This document shows positions 33,798 through 40,303 of a stretch of 64,000 nucleotides of DNA, one piece after another. The first letter of the stretch is position 1; each line of letters opens with the position of its first letter. Below the pieces are notes generated by a model. It saw nothing but the letters and a program-made list of their open reading frames with translations. It was not told the DNA's origin and did no database searches. The translations under genes and the position numbers were made by a program. The stretch lies in the NCBI RefSeq assembly GCF_008831235.1, contig NZ_WBKF01000002.1, positions 186,001 through 250,000 on the forward strand, written 5' to 3'. The stretch comes from Pseudoclavibacter sp. CFCC 11306 (GTDB lineage Bacteria; Actinomycetota; Actinomycetes; Actinomycetales; Microbacteriaceae).

Positions 33798-34831
33798 TGG
33801 AACGCGGCAACGACACCACCCGACTGGTCAGCGGCCCCAAACGCTTCTTCCTGCGCTCCGAGGATCGCCAGCTGGTCGGCCGCATGGAGCAGGGGCTCGA
33901 AGACGTCGAGCGGCGCATCGTCAGGGAGTCGACCTCGGCCGACTCGGTGACCAATGCCGCCACCCGGTATCTGGTCGAGGCGGGCGGCAAACGCGTGCGG
34001 CCGCTGCTCGCGCTGCTCGCCTCAGAGCTCGGCGACGGTGTGAACGACGGCGTGCTCGAAGCGGCCACCGGGGTCGAGCTGACCCACGTGGCGAGCCTGT
34101 ACCACGATGACGTCATGGACGAGGCCGACACCCGCCGCTCGGTCACCAGCGCCCACCGCATTTGGGGCAACAACGCCGCCATTCTGGCCGGAGACATCCT
34201 GTTCGCACGCGCGTCGATGATCGTCAGCGAGCTGGGCCAGCAGGCGATCATGATCCAGGCGCACACCTTCGAGCGCCTGTGCCTCGGGCAGCTGCATGAG
34301 ACGCTCGGCCCGGACGAGGGTGCTGACCCCATCGAGCACTATCTGCAGGTGCTCGCCGACAAGACCGGGTCGCTGATCGCCGCCGCCGGCGAGCTCGGCG
34401 TGCTGCTCGGCGGTGCACCAGACGAGTACCGCGTCGCGGTGCGTCGCTTCGGCGAGTGCATCGGCGTGGCCTTCCAGCTCGTCGACGACGTGATCGACCT
34501 GCGCAGCACGAGCGACGAGCTCGGCAAGACGCCGGGCACCGATCTGCGCGAGGGCGTGCCGACACTGCCGTGGCTGCTGCTGCAGCGACAGGCCGAGACC
34601 GATCCCGAGGCCGCGGCCGTGCGAGACGAGGTGAAGCGTCTGCTCGCCGACGACGACACGCTTGACCAGGCTCTCGCGACGCTCGCCTCGCATCCGGTCA
34701 CCGATGAGGCGCTCACACAGGCGAAGGCCTGGGCGAAAGACGCGACCGACGCGCTCAAGGCGCTGCCCGCAGGCCATGTGCGCGACCTGTTCGTGCGGCT
34801 GGCCGACTACATCGTCAGCAGAAGTCACTGA
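33797..34831 (+). CDS. Long-chain polyprenyl diphosphate synthase
   Basis: Trans-prenyltransferase making the menaquinone side chain, 344 residues. The first Asp-rich motif is HDDVMDEADTRR (DDxxD 104-108), the second is LVDDVIDL (230-234), and GGKRVRPLLALLA binds diphosphate. The residues before the first motif, LYH, are small or medium, consistent with a long product; exact chain length cannot be read. The start overlaps the menG stop. It is followed 29 bp later by fprA. Confidence 0.92.
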   Translation: MERGNDTTRLVSGPKRFFLRSEDRQLVGRMEQGLEDVERRIVRESTSADSVTNAATRYLVEAGGKRVRPLLALLASELGDGVNDGVLEAATGVELTHVASLYHDDVMDEADTRRSVTSAHRIWGNNAAILAGDILFARASMIVSELGQQAIMIQAHTFERLCLGQLHETLGPDEGADPIEHYLQVLADKTGSLIAAAGELGVLLGGAPDEYRVAVRRFGECIGVAFQLVDDVIDLRSTSDELGKTPGTDLREGVPTLPWLLLQRQAETDPEAAAVRDEVKRLLADDDTLDQALATLASHPVTDEALTQAKAWAKDATDALKALPAGHVRDLFVRLADYIVSRSH

Positions 34832-34860
34832 GATCCCAGATTCAGCAAGGAGCATCGCGC

Positions 34861-36258
34861 ATGTCAGAGTCGTCAGCGAGACAGCCGGCGCGCATCCGGG
34901 TCGCCGTCATCGGCGCCGGGCCGGCCGGCATCTATGCATCCGACATCCTGCTGAAGGCCGAGCGCGACTTCGACGTGTCGATCGATCTGTTCGAGCGGCT
35001 GCCCGCCCCGTACGGGCTGGTGCGCTACGGCGTGGCCCCCGACCACCCACGCATCAAAGGCATCATCAACGCACTGCGTGAGACGCTCGACCGCGGCGAC
35101 ATCCGCATCTTCGACAATGTCGACTTCGGGCGTGACATCACGCTCGACGACCTGCGCTCGCATTACCACGCTGTGATCTTCGCGACCGGTGCGGTCGAGG
35201 ATGCGCCCCTGCGCATTCCGGGCATCGACTTGCCCGGGTCGTATGGTGCTGCCCGTTTCGTCAACTGGTACGACGGGCACCCCGACTTTCCTCGGGAATG
35301 GTCGCTGGACGCGCCGCATGTCGGTGTGGTGGGCAACGGCAACGTCGCGCTCGACGTGGCGCGCATGCTCGCCAAGCACGCCGACGATCTGCTGCCCACC
35401 GAAATTCCGGCGAACGTCTATGCCGGGCTCAAGGCCTCGAAGATCACCGACGTGCACGTCTTCGGGCGACGCGGCCCCGCCGACGTGAAGTTCACGCCGC
35501 TTGAGCTGCGCGAGCTGGGCGAGGTTCCCGACGTCGACATCGTGCTCGACCCGGCCGACTTCGTCTACACCGAGGCCGACGAGGCCGCGATCGCGAAGAA
35601 CAACCAGAAGAAGGTCATCCGGCGCATCTTCGACAAGTGGCTGCAGCGTGAGCCGGGCACGGCATCGCGACGGCTGCACCTGCACTTCTGGCAGCGCCCG
35701 GTCGAGGTGCTCGGCGTCGAGCGCGTCGAGGGACTGCGCCTCGAGCGCACGCAGGTCGACGCCGAGGGGTGTGTGGTCGGCACCGGTGAGACGCACGACG
35801 TCGAGCTCGGTCAGCTCTACCGTGCGGTCGGCTACTACTCGTCGCCGCTCGAGCAGGTGCCCTTCGACGAGGTGCACGGCGTGATTCCGAACGAGGGCGG
35901 TCGCGTCGTCGACGAGGGCCAGACCGTGCTCGGAGAATACTCGACCGGCTGGATCAAGCGAGGCCCGGTGGGGCTGATCGGCTCGACCAAGTCAGATGCG
36001 CTCGAGACGGTCACCAACCTGATCGAAGACGTGCATGCCGGTCGCATCTGGCAGCCGACCGTCGCTGCCGAAGAGACCATTCCGGAGCTGCTCGGTGAGC
36101 GTGGCGTCGACTTCACCACGCTGGAGGGCTGGCACAACCTCGATGCCGCCGAGCGTGCGCTGGGCGAGGCCTCAGACCGCGAACGCGTGAAGATCGTCTC
36201 ACGTCAGGGCATGCTCGATGCGAGCCGAACAGCGAATGGCTCTGACTCGATCGAGTGA
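34861..36258 (+). CDS. fprA: Ferredoxin/flavodoxin-NADP+ reductase (FprA-like)
   Basis: FAD enzyme of the adrenodoxin-reductase type, 465 residues. FAD motif: VAVIGAGPAGIYASDILLK; then LPAPYGLVRYGVAPDHPRIKG and the NADPH loop VGVVGNGNVALDVARML. HVFGRRGPADVKFTPLELREL and GWIKRGPVGLIGSTKSDA are family signatures. ATG 34861 has AAGGAG about 8 nt upstream. It moves electrons between NADPH and ferredoxin; it could supply reductant to cytochromes P450 or quinone chemistry. It is last in the menG operon and convergent with the DUF4190 gene. Confidence 0.94.
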   Translation: MSESSARQPARIRVAVIGAGPAGIYASDILLKAERDFDVSIDLFERLPAPYGLVRYGVAPDHPRIKGIINALRETLDRGDIRIFDNVDFGRDITLDDLRSHYHAVIFATGAVEDAPLRIPGIDLPGSYGAARFVNWYDGHPDFPREWSLDAPHVGVVGNGNVALDVARMLAKHADDLLPTEIPANVYAGLKASKITDVHVFGRRGPADVKFTPLELRELGEVPDVDIVLDPADFVYTEADEAAIAKNNQKKVIRRIFDKWLQREPGTASRRLHLHFWQRPVEVLGVERVEGLRLERTQVDAEGCVVGTGETHDVELGQLYRAVGYYSSPLEQVPFDEVHGVIPNEGGRVVDEGQTVLGEYSTGWIKRGPVGLIGSTKSDALETVTNLIEDVHAGRIWQPTVAAEETIPELLGERGVDFTTLEGWHNLDAAERALGEASDRERVKIVSRQGMLDASRTANGSDSIE

Positions 36259-36267
36259 ACGCAGGCC

Positions 36268-36726
36268 TCAGTAGCTGTATGAGGCGGTGCTCGCGACGAT
36301 GATGAAGATGAACGCGAGCCAGAGCAGCGTCAGTCCGAGACTGGCGTAGCCCACGATCAGCCCGGCGAGGGCGAGGCCTTTGCCGCCTTCGCCACGAGTC
36401 TTGATCTGGTTCAGTGCGATGTGCCCGAAGACGATGCCCAGCACGTTGAACACGAATGCGAAGATCAACGAGAGAATTGCCATCGTGTTAGTCGGCGGTG
36501 CCGGCGTGTAGCCGTACTGCGCCTGGCCCGCCGGTGCTGCAGGATACGCCGGTGCTGCGGGGTAGACCGGAGCGGCAGGATAGGTCGGCGTGCCCGGGTA
36601 CGCGGGAGCGCCGTTGGCAACCGGCGGCGCGTCGTATGCGGGAGGATTCTGAGGCGGCGTGCCGTAGGACTCGGGGCCAGTCTGGTACCGGTGCTCATTC
36701 GGGTTCGGGGTGGACGGATCGGGCAT
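36268..36726 (-). CDS. DUF4190 membrane protein with Pro/Tyr-rich N-terminus
   Basis: 152 residues. The first 80 are Pro/Ala/Tyr-rich with short repeats of the type YPAAP; these are followed by two membrane helices (about 80-105 and 118-145) with the DUF4190 signature NTMAILSLIFAF and GHIALNQIKTRGEGGKGLAL. The role is unknown. ATG 36726 has GAGGAG 7 nt upstream. The N-terminal repeats suggest a disordered cytosolic or extracytoplasmic tail. Confidence 0.85.
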   Translation of the reverse strand: MPDPSTPNPNEHRYQTGPESYGTPPQNPPAYDAPPVANGAPAYPGTPTYPAAPVYPAAPAYPAAPAGQAQYGYTPAPPTNTMAILSLIFAFVFNVLGIVFGHIALNQIKTRGEGGKGLALAGLIVGYASLGLTLLWLAFIFIIVASTASYSY

Positions 36727-36872
36727 GTCTGCTCCTCGTTCAAACGATCAGCTGGTTCTCTGACTGTAACGTGTGCAACGGTCTGTGTCCCCATCAGGGC
36801 TGTCTGTCGTCAGCTGACCGCCCCGGCTAGGCTTGAGATGCCCGCCCGAACACCTGAGGTCAGGAGAGAACG

Positions 36873-38072
36873 ATGAACGCCCCCAGCTCGCAGGACCCTC
36901 AGCCCGCTCAGCAGCCTCCTCTGCCACCTGTGGAACCGCGCTCTGCAGGCGCAGAGCAGCCGGCTTCCGCGCCGCCTTCGGCCCCCATCCCGCCGACCCC
37001 CGGCTTCGGGGAGGCTCTGCGACCGCGAGCAAATCGTGTGGCCCAGAAGATCCCGACGAACCTCTGGATCGCCATCGGTGCTCTCATCGCCGTCACGCTC
37101 TTCGTGATCGTGTCGCTGTTCTTCGGAGACGTTCCGGCCAAGGGCGGCAAGGTGACGGTCACGGTGGTCTATTTCGCGGCGTTCATCGGCATCACGATCG
37201 GCGAGCTGAGCATCGCCGACCGAGATCGCTTCTACCCTGTGCCGCTGGCGATCGTGAGCAGTGTCTACGTCGTGGCATTCGGCGTGATGCTCACCTGGAT
37301 AGAGCCGGCGCGTCAGATCAGCGACGTCTACTCCTACCGAAGCAGCGTCTCGACCGCCGGGCAGAATGCTGCGCTGGCGCTCGGGCTGCTCATCCCCTTG
37401 ATCATCGCGGCCAAGGCACCGGTCGCTGCGGCTCGGTTCACATTCAAGCAGGCCGGTGAGAACGCTGTGCTGAAGTTTCTCGCCGTCGCCTCGGCGGGCT
37501 TGTTCTCGCTGCTGGCCGTGATCCTGTTTCTGCCGACGCTGCTGCAGCGCTCGTTCCGTGTCGACGCAGGAGAATGGTTCGGGCGTCTCATCGTGATCGT
37601 CCTGATGCTCGCGTTCCTGGCGATCAGCGTGTTCATTCTGCTGTCTTGGACGTTCAATGCAGACGAACGGCGTACCCGCCGCCTGGAGCGTCAGCAGCGT
37701 CTGGCTCAGCATCGGCAGCGGCCATACGGCTCAGAGGCAGCTCAGTGGGCCGCTGAGAGCGCCCCCGTCGCGCCGGTCGCCACACCTGCGGCCGCCCCGG
37801 AGGTGCCTGTCCACCCCGAGCCCGGTGCCCACCCCGAGCCCGCTGTGACCTCCGATCCCGTCGTCTCACCGGTCGCTGCTGAGGAGCCGGCACAGCATCT
37901 GCCGTGGCCCGTCTTCGAAGACGGCATCACTCCGTTGCCGGTGGGAGCAGACGGCCGGCCGGCGTTCAGCGTGCTGCAGCCCTTCCCCGGGCGCACCGAG
38001 CCAGTGGTCGAGGGGTCGCCTGAGGCTGATGCGGCGATCGAGCGCGCGCGGCAGACGCATCGCGGGTACTGA
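36873..38072 (+). CDS. Unrecognised multi-pass membrane protein
   Basis: 399 residues with no family I can name. A Pro/Gln-rich N-terminus (1-55) is followed by about six membrane helices (about 64-86, 95-112, 122-142, 163-182, 205-227, 235-260). A basic stretch (DERRTRRLERQQRLAQHRQR) and a Pro/Ala/Val-rich, acidic cytosolic tail (300-399) ending in PEADAAIERARQTHRGY complete it. ATG 36873 has AGGAGAG 5 nt upstream. It stands alone, divergent from the DUF4190 gene. Confidence 0.8.
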   Translation: MNAPSSQDPQPAQQPPLPPVEPRSAGAEQPASAPPSAPIPPTPGFGEALRPRANRVAQKIPTNLWIAIGALIAVTLFVIVSLFFGDVPAKGGKVTVTVVYFAAFIGITIGELSIADRDRFYPVPLAIVSSVYVVAFGVMLTWIEPARQISDVYSYRSSVSTAGQNAALALGLLIPLIIAAKAPVAAARFTFKQAGENAVLKFLAVASAGLFSLLAVILFLPTLLQRSFRVDAGEWFGRLIVIVLMLAFLAISVFILLSWTFNADERRTRRLERQQRLAQHRQRPYGSEAAQWAAESAPVAPVATPAAAPEVPVHPEPGAHPEPAVTSDPVVSPVAAEEPAQHLPWPVFEDGITPLPVGADGRPAFSVLQPFPGRTEPVVEGSPEADAAIERARQTHRGY

Positions 38073-38085
38073 GGTGGGAGGGGCC

Positions 38086-38113
38086 GCGCCGGTGCGCTGA
38101 TCAGCGCCGGCGC
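38086..38113. terminator. Hairpin between convergent genes
   Basis: GCGCCGG (38086-38092) pairs with CCGGCGC (38107-38113), and the loop contains the perfect palindrome CGCTGATCAGCG. It covers the stop codon at 38101-38103. No T tract. Confidence 0.4.
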
Positions 38114-38355
38114 TGAGTCCCTTTGCCGTTCTTTCCGTCTCGATCGTCTTTTGCCTTCGACGGCTGAATGACGAGTCCGCTGATCAGACCGATGCCCAAG
38201 CCGACCAGTGAGTAGAGCCACTCACCGGTGATCGCGAACATGATCAGTCCGACGATCGCGCCGATGATCAGCCCGAGGATGATCTGTCGTTTGCCGAGCG
38301 CCCGCTCTTTCTCTGTAGGCTTGGCCGCCGGCTTCCTGCTTTTGCCCTGGCTCAT
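38101..38355 (-). CDS. Small two-helix membrane protein
   Basis: 84 residues, no recognised family. A basic N-terminus (KSRKPAAKPTEKERALGKRQ) is followed by two closely spaced membrane helices (about 25-42 and 46-64) and a very basic tail (KAKDDRDGKNGKGTQRRR), so both ends face the cytosol. The ATG overlaps the upstream TPR gene stop by 4 nt (ATGA), and it is cotranscribed with it. The high Lys/Arg content of both tails is its main feature. Confidence 0.75.
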   Translation of the reverse strand: MSQGKSRKPAAKPTEKERALGKRQIILGLIIGAIVGLIMFAITGEWLYSLVGLGIGLISGLVIQPSKAKDDRDGKNGKGTQRRR

Positions 38356-39146
38356 TTCGCTCCTCGGTTCTTCGAACCGTCGTCGGCATCCGCGTCGGGT
38401 TTCGAGTGCTTCGGCGTCGAGGTCGACGCGTGGTCGTCTCGCAGATCACGGCGGCGCACCGGTGCAGACGCCCGGCGGCCGGTTCGGCGAGCGGCCCGCT
38501 GGGGGCCGGGGTGGCTGGTGGATGCCGTGGCCGACGGGTCTTGGTCGGAGGCGGGCTCGGCCTGTGCGGATTGGCCCGAGGCGACATCCATCGACTGCAC
38601 CCGCAGGTCGCGACGACGCAGGGTCGCGCGCACTCGGTCGGTCGGATCGGTCTGAGGCGGCACAGAGTCTGACGGCTTCGGCGGCTGACGCAGCTCAGCG
38701 GGCATTCCGAGGAGGCCCAAGGCCATGTCGACGACTTCGTCGTGTCGACCGAGGTCGGCGAGCGTGCGCACCTTGAGGGCAGCGAACCAGCGGCCGGGCT
38801 CTTCGCCGGGATACTCAGCGAGACCGAAGTCGAGCCAGCGCAGAGCGTCCTCGCCGCGACCGAGCGAGCGCAGCGAGTCGGCCATCTGCAGGATGGCCAG
38901 CGGGCGGTTCTCTTCGCTGAGACCGCGTTTGATCACGAACTCGAGAAAGAGCTGCGCCTTGAAATGGTTGTTGGCGTAGTAGTAGGCGCTGGCGAGCTGG
39001 AAGACATCGTCAGGGTCTTGGGCGTCCATGAAGGGCACGAGCTCTTCGAACAGACGCACGGTCGACTCGGGGTCTGAGTCTTTCGCGACGTTCCACGCCT
39101 GTTCGGCGATGCGCCTCCACAGATGCTCCGTCGGCTCACTATGCAT
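38352..39146 (-). CDS. Tetratricopeptide-repeat protein
   Basis: 264 residues. Residues 1-135 are TPR-like helical repeats (SDPESTVRLFEELVPFMDAQ, VFQLASAYYYANNHFKAQLF, PLAILQMADSLRSLGRGEDA, then FAALKVRTLADLGRHDEVVD), close to the TPR_5 group. Residues 150-264 are disordered, rich in Ser/Arg/Asp. It is probably a cytosolic scaffold; the partner is unknown, although the overlapping small membrane protein downstream is a candidate. ATG 39146 has no strong Shine-Dalgarno. Confidence 0.8.
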   Translation of the reverse strand: MHSEPTEHLWRRIAEQAWNVAKDSDPESTVRLFEELVPFMDAQDPDDVFQLASAYYYANNHFKAQLFLEFVIKRGLSEENRPLAILQMADSLRSLGRGEDALRWLDFGLAEYPGEEPGRWFAALKVRTLADLGRHDEVVDMALGLLGMPAELRQPPKPSDSVPPQTDPTDRVRATLRRRDLRVQSMDVASGQSAQAEPASDQDPSATASTSHPGPQRAARRTGRRASAPVRRRDLRDDHASTSTPKHSKPDADADDGSKNRGAK

Positions 39147-39158
39147 ATACAGGAACCC

Positions 39159-39647
39159 CTAGCGGTAGTTCGTGAACTGCAGGGCGACGTCGAGATCGGC
39201 GCCCTGCAGCAGCGCGATGACCTCTTGCAGGCTGTCGCGGCTCTTCGACGACACTCTCAGCTCATCGCCTTGGATCTGCGCTTTCACGCCTTTGGGGCCG
39301 TCATCGCGAATGAGCTTCGCGATCTTCTTCGCCTGGTCTTGGGCGATGCCTTCGACGAACGAGCCCTGGATGCGGTATTCCTTGCCGCTGGCAGCAGGCT
39401 CGCCAGCGGTGAAGGCCTTGAGCGAGATACCGCGTTTGATCAGCTTCGTCTGAAAGACGTCGAGCACCGCGCTAGCGCGCTCTTCGCTGTTGGCGATGAT
39501 GAGCACGTCTTCGCCGCTCCAGGCGATGGATGCGCCGGTGCCGCGAAAGTCATAGCGCTGCGAAATCTCTTTCGCCGCCTGATTCAGGGCATTGTCGGCC
39601 TCTTGACGGTCGATGGAACTGACGATGTCGAAAGAGGAGTCTGCCAT
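39159..39647 (-). CDS. YajQ-family nucleotide-binding protein
   Basis: UPF0234/YajQ, 162 residues with two ferredoxin-like folds. Motifs: [20 protein letters not shown] at the N-terminus, [43 protein letters not shown] and the end [11 protein letters not shown]. Family members bind tRNA/GTP or cyclic di-GMP in some bacteria; which applies here is unknown. ATG 39647 lies 7 nt after TATGAT, so it is leaderless. It is divergent from the tRNA cluster. Confidence 0.95.
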   Translation of the reverse strand: MADSSFDIVSSIDRQEADNALNQAAKEISQRYDFRGTGASIAWSGEDVLIIANSEERASAVLDVFQTKLIKRGISLKAFTAGEPAASGKEYRIQGSFVEGIAQDQAKKIAKLIRDDGPKGVKAQIQGDELRVSSKSRDSLQEVIALLQGADLDVALQFTNYR

Positions 39648-39654
39648 GTGACCG

Positions 39655-39660
39655 ATCATA
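39655..39660 (-). promoter_or_regulatory. -10 element of yajQ gene (leaderless)
   Basis: TATGAT on the minus strand, 7 nt before ATG 39647. Confidence 0.6.
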
Positions 39661-39683
39661 CAGAGAAGAACTGTGGATTTGTT

Positions 39684-39712
39684 TTGCGAGCGGCCGATGC
39701 TGCTAGTATCCT
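39684..39712 (+). promoter_or_regulatory. Promoter of tRNA-Tyr
   Basis: -35 TTGCGA (39684-39689), 17-nt spacer, -10 TATCCT (39707-39712); start expected near 39719. Confidence 0.6.
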
Positions 39713-39747
39713 TATCTGGTTGCGGTCTTCTTGGAGCACTGCAGCAC

Positions 39748-39829
39748 GGCGGGTTACCCGAGCGGCCAAAGGGAGCTGACTGTAAATCAGCCGGCACAGC
39801 CTTCGCAGGTTCGAATCCTGCACCCGCCA
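39748..39829 (+). tRNA. tRNA-Tyr (GTA)
   Basis: 82-nt class II tRNA. Acceptor GGCGGGT pairs with ACCCGCC, the discriminator is A, the anticodon GTA is at 39782-39784, there is a long variable arm, and the T loop reads GGTTCGAATCC. The 3' CCA is not encoded. Confidence 0.97.
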
Positions 39830-39959
39830 CGCCGAGCAGCGGATCCGGCATGCACGACGCAGTCGCGCAGCCGATTCGCCGCTCGCACTCCGGCTTGTCG
39901 GCCGGGGCTCTGAAGATGATATTGTCTTATGGTGCCTCGGCCAGTCGGCCAGAGTGCAT

Positions 39960-40031
<72 letters not shown>

Positions 40032-40111
40032 CACAGTGCGGGTTGGTTCGGCCGCAGCAGCCGCTGGCCCCTTCGGACTTCCCCACATGGATGCGGTCTC
40101 CGCATCGCCCT

Positions 40112-40185
40112 GGCTGGGTAGCTCAGATGGTAAGAGCGCACGACTCATAATCGTGAGGTCGAGGGTTCGATCCCCTCCCCAGCTA
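40112..40185 (+). tRNA. tRNA-Met (CAT), elongator
   Basis: 74 nt. Acceptor GGCTGGG pairs with CCCAGCT (G-T at position 1), discriminator A, anticodon CAT between CGACT and AATCG. The paired 1-72 position argues against initiator tRNA. A terminator follows within 10 nt. Confidence 0.95.
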
Positions 40186-40195
40186 CAACACATGC

Positions 40196-40236
40196 AAGGC
40201 CCTGCACCCCGCAGAATCACTGGGGAGCAGGGCCTT
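40196..40236 (+). terminator. Hairpin terminator of the tRNA cluster
   Basis: AAGGCCCTGC (40196-40205) pairs with GCAGGGCCTT (40227-40236); inner CCCC/GGGG can extend the stem. No long T run. Confidence 0.65.
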
Positions 40237-40303
40237 CGTCATTCCCCGCAGATTCGCCCGTGATAACGCTGGTGGCAGCATCTGCCGAAATCACAGGCGG
40301 CGC

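Noticed and set aside
34128-34831. A second prenyltransferase or terpene synthase function for the prenyl synthase gene
   Set aside because: Both DDxxD motifs are standard for trans-prenyl diphosphate synthases and the menG coupling explains its role.
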